Assembly: GCA_017442875.1 (NCBI GenBank)
Contig: JAFSPN010000017.1
Coordinates: 1 to 38,718 of the forward strand
DNA: 38,718 nucleotides
Direction of reading: 5' to 3'
Origin: Bacilli bacterium
Lineage (GTDB): Bacteria > Bacillota_I > Bacilli_A > RFN20 > CAG-826
In this document: piece by piece, positions 15,742-23,575 of the stretch
How positions within the stretch are numbered: position 1 is the stretch's first letter
How the letters are laid out: every line of letters begins with the position of its first letter
Program-made: the position numbers and the translations under genes
The notes under the pieces: model-generated
What the model was told of the DNA's origin: nothing
What the model saw: only the letters and a program-made list of their open reading frames with translations
Databases searched by the model: none

Positions 15742-15749
15742 AACGGTTT

Positions 15750-15825
15750 TGGTGGGTACTGACGGGATCGAACCGCCGACCTTCTGTACGTCAAACAGAT
15801 GCTCTCCCAGCTGAGCTAAATACCC
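15750..15825 (-). tRNA. tRNA-Val (anticodon GAC)
   Basis: A 76-nt cloverleaf with encoded CCA. The acceptor is GGGTATT / AGTACCC, the anticodon stem-loop is TCTGT-TTGACGT-ACAGA, and the T arm is GGCGG-TTCGATC-CCGTC. It is 3 nt downstream of tRNA-Thr. Confidence 0.93.
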
Positions 15826-15828
15826 TTC

Positions 15829-15905
15829 TGGTGCCGACTACAGGAATTGAACCTGCAACCTACTGATTACGATTCAGTTGCTCTACCAGATTGCGCTAAG
15901 TCGGC
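15829..15905 (-). tRNA. tRNA-Thr (anticodon CGT)
   Basis: A 77-nt cloverleaf with encoded CCA. The acceptor is GCCGACT / AGTCGGC, the anticodon stem-loop is ACTGA-ATCGTAA-TCAGT, and the T loop is TTCAATT. It is the first gene of the Thr-Val-Gly tRNA cluster. Confidence 0.94.
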
Positions 15906-15976
15906 AACTGCAGTCGCTATAATATAATAATCAAATCGGTAAAAAGTTGCAACAACCAATTAATATTTTTATAAGG

Positions 15977-17509
15977 CTATGCCTTTTTGCTCTTTCTAAG
16001 AGGTTCAAAGACAAAGGATAACTTTTCCTTTTTGCATATTCTTTGAATGGCAAACTTACCTTGTGTCATGGCAATTGGTAAACCACCAGGACCTTGTAAC
16101 CATTGTCCAGATAAATAGAAATCTTTTAAACCTTTTAATTTACCACTATGGGCAAACATACTAGCCCATGGGGTGAAGGTAAATGACATATAAACACCAT
16201 TAGAGGAATTGACATAGTGATTAAATGTATACGGGGTGGAAACATCTAATAATTCAATATCATCCATTGATGGAAGATGTTCTTTAATTCGATTCATCAC
16301 TTGTTCAGCAACAAAGTTTTTATATTTAAGATATTGGCTTCTATCTTTGGATAAACGCTTCCAGAATGGATATTCTTTATTGCTTTGATCGATTAAAACC
16401 GTGAGGACCGTGCGGTCGTTTCTAGTGAATGTATCATCATAACTATAGCTTCTAATGGTTAAGTGATTGATGGAAATACCACCGACATCAAATGGTTCAA
16501 CATCAAATGAATATGGAACTGGTAAATTTTTATCATTTTTAACTGAGAAACATAAGTAAACACAACTTGGGGATGTGTGAAGTTCTGGCTTTTTAAATCT
16601 TCTTTCAAAAGCAGGGAAACGATATTGGTCTCTTAATAATTTCTTAAGTGTATAGTTGGTATCTAAACAGGATACAACAGCATCACCTTCAATAACTTGA
16701 CCATTATTTAATTTAACGCCCCTAGCGGCATCATCTCTAATAATGACGCTTTCCACATTAGCGTTTAATTTAAGCGTGCCACCTAATGCGATGAATTTAT
16801 CTTTCATGCGTTCCACCATTGGTTTAGATCCACCACGAGGAACACCACCATCGCCGATGACGACTGTGGAATATGAATAGATCATAGAGAAGAGATTACC
16901 ATCACCAACTTGGCATTTAGTTAAAGCAAATCTAATGGCTGGGTTTTTGAATTTAGCGGCAAATTGTTCACACGAGATTCTCATGCTTAATAAATAGCTT
17001 GGCCAAACCGATAAGACATTTAATCCGAGCTTTAATAGACGCGGCAATGACATCATTGGAATTGGAAGATCTAAAGGAAGCTCGACTTTAGCGAAATCTC
17101 TAACCATGTTAAAAAACTTATGAATCATCTTGCTATCAACTGGTGAGAGTTCTTTCCATTCTCTTTCAGCGCGATCTAAATCCCGCCACATGGTTACCTT
17201 TTGACCTTGATATTCATATGTACCCCAACTATCGAGATACATGATATCTTCTTGTTTATCAATAGCGCCTAAGTTCTTCCACATTCTATGAAGTAATGTG
17301 CCTTCCTTAGTGCCGGTTAACCAGTGGATGCAACCATCAAGATAGTATCCCTTACGATACCAACCTGTGCACATACCACCGACTGATGGGTTCTTTTCTA
17401 ACAAGATGGCGTGTAAGCCGTGTTGTTCAGCATAGATACCCGCTGATAAGCCAGCGACCCCAGCGCCAATAATGACAATTGTTTTTTTCTGCATGCCATT
17501 ACTATACAT
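15977..17509 (-). CDS. CrtI/phytoene-desaturase-like FAD-dependent oxidoreductase
   Basis: About 510 residues. The N terminus has the dinucleotide-binding fold IVIIGAGVAGLSAGIYAEQHG followed by LLEKNPSVGGMCTGWYRKGYYLD, typical of the phytoene desaturase / carotenoid isomerase / retinol saturase group. GVKLNNGQVIEGDAVVSCLDTNYTLKKLL lies in the middle, and the C-terminal FAD contact is FYLSGQWLQGPGGLPIAMTQGKFAIQRI. No carotenoid or isoprenoid gene lies nearby, so the substrate is open; gut Firmicutes carry such orphans of unknown role. The first ATG (17509) is only a few bases past the upstream terminator and lacks an SD. A second ATG at 17494 (MQKKTIVII) fits the family better and has TATAGT 6 nt before it, so the true start may be there. 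Confidence 0.85.
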   Translation of the reverse strand: MYSNGMQKKTIVIIGAGVAGLSAGIYAEQHGLHAILLEKNPSVGGMCTGWYRKGYYLDGCIHWLTGTKEGTLLHRMWKNLGAIDKQEDIMYLDSWGTYEYQGQKVTMWRDLDRAEREWKELSPVDSKMIHKFFNMVRDFAKVELPLDLPIPMMSLPRLLKLGLNVLSVWPSYLLSMRISCEQFAAKFKNPAIRFALTKCQVGDGNLFSMIYSYSTVVIGDGGVPRGGSKPMVERMKDKFIALGGTLKLNANVESVIIRDDAARGVKLNNGQVIEGDAVVSCLDTNYTLKKLLRDQYRFPAFERRFKKPELHTSPSCVYLCFSVKNDKNLPVPYSFDVEPFDVGGISINHLTIRSYSYDDTFTRNDRTVLTVLIDQSNKEYPFWKRLSKDRSQYLKYKNFVAEQVMNRIKEHLPSMDDIELLDVSTPYTFNHYVNSSNGVYMSFTFTPWASMFAHSGKLKGLKDFYLSGQWLQGPGGLPIAMTQGKFAIQRICKKEKLSFVFEPLRKSKKA

Positions 17510-17512
17510 AAA

Positions 17513-17549
17513 TAAAAAATTATGAGCACTCTACTCATAATCTTTTTTT
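17513..17549. terminator. Bidirectional terminator hairpin after the Ca/Mn ATPase
   Basis: The stem ATTATGAG / CTCATAAT with a 7-nt loop is flanked by AAAAAA on one side and TTTTTTT on the other. On the minus strand it ends the ATPase transcript and falls directly before the oxidoreductase start. Confidence 0.75.
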
Positions 17550-17571
17550 CTCTACTCGATGAGTCTCACGA

Positions 17572-20301
17572 CTATCTTTGAACTTTTCTTTTTATAAAAA
17601 GAATAAGTGCAACAATTTCGTGAACCACGACTGGCGCAAATGCTAAAGCAAAGACAATTCCCCAATGCTTAATATCTAGTGGCGCACATGAGAAGAATGT
17701 ATTTAAGCCCGGAATATTGACCACTGCGACTTGTAAAGCAACGCCTAAAGCGAACGCTACCCATAAGAGCCAGTTCTTGCTCCAGAAGTTATGGACAAAG
17801 GACTTCCTTAATGAAGTCATGCCTAACATATGGAATAGTTCAGATAGCGATAACACACAGAATGCAGCGGTTTGTGATTGCATTAAAACAGCTTCATTAT
17901 TTTCAAAGATATCAGCAATTGCTTGAAGGGATGTAGCACCGTATTCAAATACTGGAATCATTAAGAAAGCAAAGACTGTGGTAATGGTAATTAGTAGACC
18001 ATAACCAAAGGTGATGAAATAGCCACCTCTAGAGAACAAGGATTCTTTTGGATTGCGCGGTTTATCATCCATAATACCACTTTCTTTTTCATCAGCGCCT
18101 AATGCGACCGCTGGTAAGGAGTCGGTAATTAAGTTAACCCATAAGATGTGGATCGCTAATAATGGAGTTGGGAATGTTCCTGATAGGAACAACGACATAA
18201 TAACAACAGCAAACATCGCTAAAACTTCAGCAATATTCGTGGACAATAGGAATAAAACTGTTTTCTTGATATTAGCGTAGATTCCACGGCCTTCTTCTAC
18301 CGCTTTTTCAATAGAAGCGAAGTTATCATCAGTTAAGACCATATCAGCGGCACCTTTAGCAACATCGGTACCAGTGATACCCATCGCAATACCAATATCG
18401 GCTTGTTTTAAACTTGGTGCATCGTTAACGCCATCACCAGTCATCGCCGCAATATTACCATTTGCTCTAATTGCAGTGACGATTTGCACTTTATTTTCTG
18501 GAGAAACACGAGCAAAGACATGCACGGTCTTCACAACTTCTTGTAATTCTTCTGGAGTGAGTTTATCAATTTCTTCACCGGATAAAGCTTGACCGTTTTC
18601 ATCAGCGATACCTAATTCTTTAGCAATTGCTAATGCGGTTGTCTTGTGATCACCAGTAATCATAATTGTGGTAATACCCGCTTTATTGAAGATAGAAACA
18701 GCGTTTTTACATTCTGGTCTTGGTGGGTCAATCATACCCACTAAACCAACAAACACTAAATTTTCTTCTTTGAGTTCATCAGAATATGTATAGGCTAGGC
18801 CTAAAACACGGAGAGCGCTGACCGCCATTGAATCAGACGCTTTCATGATATTTTCTTTATCTTCTTTAGTTATTTTTCTTTCTTTTCCATTAATTAAAAT
18901 ACGGTCTGCAACTTTAAGAATGGAATCAATCGCACCTTTGGTGAAGATGATTTTCTTTCCGTTGTATTCGTGTTGTGTGGACATCATCTTACGAACTGAA
19001 TCAAATGGATATTCATCAATACGAGGAGCAATCTTTTCTAAATCGCCTTTATGTTGATCCATCTTATTAGCGTATTCCACTAAAGCAATTTCAGTTGGAT
19101 CGCCGTATAATCCTTCATCAACTGAAGCGTTAGAGCATAGAGATAAACCCATGGACAAGAATTTATAATCTTCTTTGAATATTTCTTCTCCGCCGACGAG
19201 CTGTTCGTTTAAGTAGGCTTTTACCACTGTCATCTTGTTTTGCGTTAATGTACCAGTCTTATCAGAACAAACAACACTGACAGCGCCTAATGTTTCAACA
19301 GATGGTAACTTTCTAACAATGGTATTGGCCTTGACCATTTTTTGAACGCCTAAGGCTAAAACAATTGTCACAACCGCTGGTAAACCTTCAGGAACAGCAG
19401 CGACCGCTAACGAGATAGCAAACATGAAGTTTTCGATAATGCCATCAAGCCAGCCTTTAGGACCACCATTAGCCCTAGCTAAATCAATTAGCTGAATGCC
19501 AAATAATATGACAACAATAATGATTGTTAAGATTCCTAAGAATTTCGATAGCTTAGCCAATTGCTTTTGTAATGGAGTAGTATCATCATCGCTTTCAGAA
19601 AGCATTTGAGCAATCTTACCGGTTTGAGTTTCTTCGCCTGTATAAACAACAACACCTTCACCACGACCATATACGACAGGCGTGGACATAAACGCCATAT
19701 TAACACGATCACCAATTGGTGTTTCATCAGAAAAGACGATAGAAGCATCTTTTTCCACTGGTAAAGATTCACCGGTTAAAGAAGATTCATCAGTTTTTAA
19801 GTTAACGGATTGAATTAAACGTAAGTCTGCCGGAACAGTTCTGCCTTCTTCTAGAATAACGATATCACCAGGCACTAATTGTTCAGCTTTTAGTTCTACT
19901 AATTTGCCTTCACGTCTAACCACACATGTTGGTGAAGACATTTTCTTTAAAGCTTCAAGTGATTTTTCCGCTTTATTTTCTTGAACTGTACCAATAATTG
20001 CGTTTAAAACGCAAACGCCCATAATAATGACTGGATCAGCAAAGTCAAACGATTCACCATTATGCACGGTATTATAAATTGAAATAGCAACGCTTAATAA
20101 AGCCGCGGCTAAAAGGATAAAAATCATTGGATCATTAAACTGCTGTAAGAAAACTAAAAAGAGCGGAGTTTTCTTTTTCTCCGGCAACTTATTTGGTCCA
20201 TATTTTAATAACCTTTCGTCAGCCTCTTGATTCGACAAACCTTGTTCTGAATTGACATTCAGTTCTTGCAAAACTTCCTTTGCACTTTTTGTTTGAAACA
20301 T
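17572..20301 (-). CDS. Ca2+/Mn2+-exporting P2-type ATPase (PacL/YoaB-like)
   Basis: A 909-residue cation pump of the SERCA/PMR1 group. It has an N-terminal cation-ATPase domain (SAKEVLQELNVNSEQGLSNQEADERL), the TGES loop (SSLTGESLPVEK) and TM4 VPEGLPAVVTIVLALGVQKM. The phosphorylation site is SDKTGTLTQNKM, the hinge is MTGDGVNDAPSLKQADIGIAMG, and TM6 NLITDSLPAVALG carries the Asn/Asp cation ligands. The C-terminal domain has several more helices. TM4 Glu with TM6 Asn and Asp suits Ca2+ or Mn2+ at the PMR1-type site. The ATG at 20301 is preceded by GGAGG at 8 nt; an ATG 12 codons upstream lies in the riboswitch expression platform and is rejected. The leader carries a yybP-ykoY-like manganese riboswitch, which supports Mn2+ (or Ca2+) efflux. 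Confidence 0.95.
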   Translation of the reverse strand: MFQTKSAKEVLQELNVNSEQGLSNQEADERLLKYGPNKLPEKKKTPLFLVFLQQFNDPMIFILLAAALLSVAISIYNTVHNGESFDFADPVIIMGVCVLNAIIGTVQENKAEKSLEALKKMSSPTCVVRREGKLVELKAEQLVPGDIVILEEGRTVPADLRLIQSVNLKTDESSLTGESLPVEKDASIVFSDETPIGDRVNMAFMSTPVVYGRGEGVVVYTGEETQTGKIAQMLSESDDDTTPLQKQLAKLSKFLGILTIIIVVILFGIQLIDLARANGGPKGWLDGIIENFMFAISLAVAAVPEGLPAVVTIVLALGVQKMVKANTIVRKLPSVETLGAVSVVCSDKTGTLTQNKMTVVKAYLNEQLVGGEEIFKEDYKFLSMGLSLCSNASVDEGLYGDPTEIALVEYANKMDQHKGDLEKIAPRIDEYPFDSVRKMMSTQHEYNGKKIIFTKGAIDSILKVADRILINGKERKITKEDKENIMKASDSMAVSALRVLGLAYTYSDELKEENLVFVGLVGMIDPPRPECKNAVSIFNKAGITTIMITGDHKTTALAIAKELGIADENGQALSGEEIDKLTPEELQEVVKTVHVFARVSPENKVQIVTAIRANGNIAAMTGDGVNDAPSLKQADIGIAMGITGTDVAKGAADMVLTDDNFASIEKAVEEGRGIYANIKKTVLFLLSTNIAEVLAMFAVVIMSLFLSGTFPTPLLAIHILWVNLITDSLPAVALGADEKESGIMDDKPRNPKESLFSRGGYFITFGYGLLITITTVFAFLMIPVFEYGATSLQAIADIFENNEAVLMQSQTAAFCVLSLSELFHMLGMTSLRKSFVHNFWSKNWLLWVAFALGVALQVAVVNIPGLNTFFSCAPLDIKHWGIVFALAFAPVVVHEIVALILFIKRKVQR

Positions 20302-20321
20302 AGAAAATCCTCCAAAAAGTG

Positions 20322-20405
20322 TACACGTCTTGCTCATTTCTGGCTAATCCCCGGGTTATTCACCGTGCTGACGAGGTATTAACTTCGCTACTCCCGCGAC
20401 AACTA
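20322..20405 (-). promoter_or_regulatory. yybP-ykoY family Mn2+ riboswitch (candidate)
   Basis: On the minus strand the leader contains GGGAGTAGC (20395-20387), CGTCAGCA in the second arm, CCCGGGGATTAGCC, and a closing GCAAGACG (about 20333-20326). These match the yybP-ykoY hallmarks: GGGGAGUAGC, the GUCA loop segment, and a final GCAAGAC strand beside P1. A short P1 (CGCG / CGTG) can pair around the element. The downstream gene is a P-type cation ATPase; from memory, Lactococcus yoaB, a P-type ATPase, is controlled by this riboswitch. Boundaries are approximate and the covariance model was not run. Confidence 0.75.
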
Positions 20406-20408
20406 TCT

Positions 20409-20436
20409 ATGATAGATATATTTTATGACTTAACAA
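20409..20436 (-). promoter_or_regulatory. Promoter of the riboswitch-ATPase transcript
   Basis: Minus strand: -35 TTGTTA (20436-20431), a 16-nt spacer and -10 TATCAT (20414-20409). The predicted start is just before the riboswitch. Confidence 0.5.
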
Positions 20437-20440
20437 GCAG

Positions 20441-20746
20441 TTATTCAATAACTGTTTTCTTTTGAATCTTATAGCTACCTATTGCCGCTTTTGATTTGAT
20501 TAGGATTTGTGTTTTCATACCTTTTTTTAAAGGAAAAGTATATGTTCCAGTTTCTGGGTTATCTAATTTGGTTGTTTCTTTTGTTTCTGCATTAATTATT
20601 TCGAAAGAAATGGTTCCACCATTATTTACTATGGTGATGATGATTTCTTGTTCATATTCTTTGTGGCTATTAAAAATAAATCTCCTATTAGTGGATAAAT
20701 ATTTATAACTGCGTGAATTTAATGTGGTTATTTTTTCTTTGGCCAT
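20441..20746 (-). CDS. Small beta-rich protein of unknown function
   Basis: About 101 residues from the ATG at 20746 (MAKEKITTLNSRSYKYL). No signal peptide and no transmembrane helix. The sequence alternates short hydrophobic strands with turns (EIIITIVNNGGTISFEIIN, TGTYTFPLKKGMKTQILIKS, GSYKIQKKTVIE), suggesting a small beta-sandwich or OB-like fold. I do not recognise the family. An in-frame upstream ATG would start inside the tRNA-Leu terminator and is rejected. There is no SD. An extended -10 (TGCTATAAT) ends 6 nt before the ATG, so the mRNA is probably leaderless. It ends 5 nt before the -35 box of the riboswitch-ATPase promoter on the same strand. Confidence 0.65.
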   Translation of the reverse strand: MAKEKITTLNSRSYKYLSTNRRFIFNSHKEYEQEIIITIVNNGGTISFEIINAETKETTKLDNPETGTYTFPLKKGMKTQILIKSKAAIGSYKIQKKTVIE

Positions 20747-20752
20747 AGTCCA

Positions 20753-20761
20753 ATTATAGCA
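20753..20761 (-). promoter_or_regulatory. Extended -10, leaderless-type promoter
   Basis: Minus strand TGCTATAAT: the TATAAT box (20758-20753) is followed by TGGACT and then the ATG at 20746. The transcription start is expected at the start codon. Confidence 0.6.
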
Positions 20762-20765
20762 AATA

Positions 20766-20791
20766 AAAAGCCTGATTTTCATCAAGCTGGT
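20766..20791 (-). terminator. Terminator of tRNA-Leu
   Basis: Minus strand: the 8-pair stem AGCTTGAT / ATCAGGCT with one G-T pair and a GAAA tetraloop is followed by TTTTATTT. It lies 10 nt beyond the CCA end of tRNA-Leu. Confidence 0.8.
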
Positions 20792-20801
20792 TTTCAAAAA
20801 A

Positions 20802-20888
20802 TGGTGCCCGAGGCCGGAATCGAACCGGCACGGTATCGCTACCGCTGGATTTTGAGTCCAGTGCGTCTACCAGTTTCACCACTCGGGC
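20802..20888 (-). tRNA. tRNA-Leu (anticodon CAA)
   Basis: An 87-nt class II tRNA with a long variable arm (CGGTAGCGATACCG) and encoded CCA. The acceptor is GCCCGAG / CTCGGGC, the anticodon stem-loop is CTGGA-CTCAAAA-TCCAG, and the T loop is TTCGATT. Reads UUG. Confidence 0.95.
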
Positions 20889-20942
20889 AGCGAGATAATT
20901 ATATACTAGTGGCGAAAAAGATAGAAAGATTATTTTGAATAA

Positions 20943-21824
20943 TTAGTCTCTATTATCCCCAACATAAAAAAGGGCTAAAGAGTCTGGACCAATATGTGAG
21001 CCTGTAATGAGGTCATAGAAATATATTTCTACATTTTTAACACCATGATCCACTAAATAGTTCTTAAGCGATAATGCGTCATCATAAACGTCGCAATGTG
21101 AAATATAGACGGTTTGCTTATCGGGGTTTTTGATTTTAGCAATGCAAGTTTCCGCTAATCGACGGATAGCCATTTTACGGCCGCTCACTTTTCCCGCTAC
21201 TTCGATCTTGCTTTTATTTGATCCTTTTAAAATGAATTTAATTCTTAAGAAGTTAATGAACTTTGCCAGTAAAGCGGATACACGTCCCTTCTTAATTAGA
21301 TATTTGATATCCCCTACTGTAAATTCGCTCCTTACTTGGAATTTAAACTTTTCACATTCATAGCAAATAGTGTTAAAGTCTAAGCCTTTCTTAACCAATT
21401 CAGAAGCGTGAATAGCTTGTAAGCCTTCGCCAAATCCCGCGGTGGCGGAATCAACGATATACACCATTTCTTTTCCTTGTTCTTTGTTAATAGTATCTCT
21501 TGCTATACAAGCAGAGTTATAAGTTCCTGATATGCCTTTCGCCATTACAAAACAAATGATTTGATTACCTAAAGCGATATCTTCTTTAAAAGCCTCTAAA
21601 TATGTGTATGGAGTTATTTGACTAGTATTGATGTTTTTGCCTTCGCGCATCTTTTGATAAAAACTATGGGAGAATTTATCGACATCAATTTCATCTTCAT
21701 AACAGTTATAGATGCGTTCATCAATAGTTAATGACATATTAACAATCTTGATTTCCGCATTTCTTTTTTCAATTATTCCTTTGAATAAATTACTACCAGC
21801 GTCGGCGTAAATCTTAATGGCCAT
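20943..21824 (-). CDS. DegV family fatty-acid-binding protein
   Basis: A 293-residue protein with the DegV two-domain fold, members of which bind a fatty acid and can act as FakB-type partners of fatty acid kinase. The N terminus IKIYADAGSNLFKGIIEK carries the acidic D-x-S-like segment (here DAGSN). INTSQITPYTYLEAF holds the Thr-Ser-Gln pocket motif, and FVMAKGISGTYNSACIARD matches the conserved ISGTYQSA block. VYIVDSATAGFGEGL and TVGDIKYLIKKGRVSALLAKFINFLRIKFIL match the domain 2 blocks (YLKKGGRIS). SGRKMAIRRLAE follows. AAGGAGG precedes the ATG at ideal spacing. It stands alone between tRNA-Leu and the DUF4097 operon. Family secure; ligand unknown. Confidence 0.93.
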   Translation of the reverse strand: MAIKIYADAGSNLFKGIIEKRNAEIKIVNMSLTIDERIYNCYEDEIDVDKFSHSFYQKMREGKNINTSQITPYTYLEAFKEDIALGNQIICFVMAKGISGTYNSACIARDTINKEQGKEMVYIVDSATAGFGEGLQAIHASELVKKGLDFNTICYECEKFKFQVRSEFTVGDIKYLIKKGRVSALLAKFINFLRIKFILKGSNKSKIEVAGKVSGRKMAIRRLAETCIAKIKNPDKQTVYISHCDVYDDALSLKNYLVDHGVKNVEIYFYDLITGSHIGPDSLALFYVGDNRD

Positions 21825-21944
21825 AATGAATCCTCCTTTAAACTGCTAATAACTTAATCAAAAAAGATTAAAGAATAAATCTATTTATCAAGAAAAAATT
21901 CTATTATCAAAAAATGTAATTCTACTAGGATAGTCTCAAAACGT

Positions 21945-21963
21945 AGATTATCATAGATAATCT
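21945..21963. repeat. Perfect inverted repeat in the degV/DUF4097 intergenic region
   Basis: AGATTATC-ATA-GATAATCT (8-3-8), just past the terminator of the DUF4097 operon and far upstream of degV. It has no following T-run, so an operator is as likely as a second weak terminator. The rest of the 192-nt gap is AT-rich leader with a possible TTGATA-17-TAAATA promoter for degV. Confidence 0.5.
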
Positions 21964-21966
21964 TCA

Positions 21967-21995
21967 AAATAAAAACGAGACATTTATCGTCTCGT
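21967..21995 (-). terminator. Terminator of the padR-DUF1700-DUF4097 operon
   Basis: Minus strand: the perfect 7-bp stem ACGAGAC / GTCTCGT with a 7-nt loop is followed by TTTTATTTT, 22 nt past the stop. Confidence 0.85.
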
Positions 21996-22017
21996 CATTG
22001 CTAATGTTTATGGCTAA

Positions 22018-22971
22018 TTAACTAAGGAATGTCACCTTGATACTACCTGTTGATGTCGTAATATTACATAAGCCACCAACTGTTGAAGTAGGAACATTTT
22101 TGCTACCTGTTTTAGTGTCAGCGTAGACAATTTTAGGGGTCAATAATTCTAAATTGACGTTACCCGTGCTTGTTTTAATCTCTAATGCTTCCGCATCAGA
22201 AGATGTCATCTTGACATAGCCAGTACCATTTTTGATTTCGATTTTATTGGTAACAGTTGTGTTAACAAAGTTCACGTTTCCTGTATCAGCGTGGGAATAA
22301 TAATCCGCACATGTGACGTTATCTAATCTAATATTACCCGTATCTGAATCAATACTGATCTTTTCGCTAACTGTATTGTTTTTTAAAACGATGTTACCAG
22401 TACTAGATTCAACAGTAATGTTTTTAGCGGCGACACTTTCTAAAGAAACGTTACCCGTGGACACTTTGATATCAACATTATTTGTGACTTTAGCTCTGCT
22501 AGTAATATTACCAGTGCTGGCTTTAGCGTCAAAACTTGTGAATGTGAAGTCTTCTGGCACAACGATGTTACCTGTGGATGATTTCACTTTTAGTGAATCA
22601 TAATCGCCTTCTGGCATATAAACTGTGACTTGGACTCTATCAAACCAGTTCCAGTTGAAAATGTGCTCATACCATTTTCTTGTATTTTTACCTTTAATCA
22701 CTAAAGTGTTATCGCTAACATTCACATCATGAACATCGTATTTTGTTTCATCCACTACGACTTTAACCGCATCGCCTTTTTTAAAATAGAGATCAGCAAT
22801 TGTTAAATCGACATCGATTTTATTGAAGGCCCCTAAGTCTTCTTCTTTATATTCTTTTGTTTCAAGAGTGCTATTTTTGCTGCTTTTGTAAACGGCAACA
22901 CCGAATAATGCACCACCCGCTAATAATAGAGCTGAACCAATGATAATTGGAACTACAATAAGACCTTTCAT
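22018..22971 (-). CDS. DUF4097-type beta-helix membrane-anchored protein
   Basis: A 317-residue protein with an N-terminal transmembrane helix (residues about 5-27) followed by a repetitive domain. The motif S-T/D-T-G-N-I/V recurs about every 18-22 residues (KSSTGNIVV, KASTGNITS, KVSTGNVSL, ESSTGNIVL, DSDTGNIRL, HADTGNVNF, KTSTGNVNL, TSTGSIKV). This is the parallel beta-helix DUF4097 pattern, also described as a putative adhesin or LiaG-like domain. It is the last gene of the common padR-DUF1700-DUF4097 operon, starting 2 nt after DUF1700. In Firmicutes such operons are linked to envelope stress; here that is inference. The repeats are regular, with no sign of frameshift. Confidence 0.9.
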   Translation of the reverse strand: MKGLIVVPIIIGSALLLAGGALFGVAVYKSSKNSTLETKEYKEEDLGAFNKIDVDLTIADLYFKKGDAVKVVVDETKYDVHDVNVSDNTLVIKGKNTRKWYEHIFNWNWFDRVQVTVYMPEGDYDSLKVKSSTGNIVVPEDFTFTSFDAKASTGNITSRAKVTNNVDIKVSTGNVSLESVAAKNITVESSTGNIVLKNNTVSEKISIDSDTGNIRLDNVTCADYYSHADTGNVNFVNTTVTNKIEIKNGTGYVKMTSSDAEALEIKTSTGNVNLELLTPKIVYADTKTGSKNVPTSTVGGLCNITTSTGSIKVTFLS

Positions 22972-22973
22972 AT

Positions 22974-23573
22974 TTATTTGTCCCCTTTTTCTTTTCTAAT
23001 GAATAACATTTTGATACCAGTAATGATGTTTTTTGTTAAGGCAATGCTACCCTTTGTAGCACCGATACAGGCAAACACCATAAGGATGGCGGCACCCGTA
23101 CACATCACCGAAGCGCCTAAAGCGGTATAGTTTGTCTGCCCGTTAAGGAAGTAGGCCACAAATGCTACAACGCCAGCCACTGATGTCGCAGCAAAGGCTA
23201 TTTCAAGGACATAAGTCACAATAGCCATCACCCAAATCACAATCCAGAACACTAAAACGAGAACAAAGAATGTAATGAGTAATGGGAACCAAAGTGGAAA
23301 GCCTAACACCAATAAGACGATTTCCCATGGTCTAATACGTCTTTTCGGTTTGATTTTTTCTTTGACCAGTTTCACTAAAGGAGTGTCTTTAGCGATATCT
23401 CTGACCACATCATCAACACTGCCGATTTCAGCGACGGCTTCTTCTTCGCTTTTACCTTCATCCATGCGATCATCGATCATTTCGCAATAGAAACCAATGC
23501 GTTCATCGATATCAGAAGGTGGTAAACCTTGAAGTTTACTCCTCAATGAGGATAAGAATCCTTTTTTTGTCAT
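22974..23573 (-). CDS. DUF1700-family membrane protein
   Basis: A 199-residue protein. The N-terminal ~55 residues are the cytosolic helical DUF1700 segment (KKGFLSSLRSKLQGLPPSDIDERIGFYCEMIDDRMDEGKSEEEAVAEIG), a pattern often paired with PadR regulators. Three or four transmembrane helices follow (about 80-115, 120-145, 150-175). The C-terminal tail is basic (RKEKGDK). AAGGAGG precedes the ATG, and the padR stop overlaps this leader region 2 nt upstream. It is the middle gene of a three-gene operon; the partner DUF4097 protein starts 2 nt after its stop. The HAAS-like N-terminal domain is thought to work with the PadR or partner proteins in signalling; no enzyme activity is expected. Confidence 0.88.
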   Translation of the reverse strand: MTKKGFLSSLRSKLQGLPPSDIDERIGFYCEMIDDRMDEGKSEEEAVAEIGSVDDVVRDIAKDTPLVKLVKEKIKPKRRIRPWEIVLLVLGFPLWFPLLITFFVLVLVFWIVIWVMAIVTYVLEIAFAATSVAGVVAFVAYFLNGQTNYTALGASVMCTGAAILMVFACIGATKGSIALTKNIITGIKMLFIRKEKGDK

Positions 23574-23575
23574 AA

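Noticed and set aside
20302-20337. Upstream ATG of the Ca/Mn ATPase
   Set aside because: It falls in the riboswitch expression region; the ATG at 20301 has GGAGG at 8 nt and the family N terminus.
22018-22971. Collagen-like or surface-repeat adhesin call from the STGN repeats
   Set aside because: The spacing and operon partners fit a DUF4097 beta-helix; there is no G-X-Y pattern or sorting motif.
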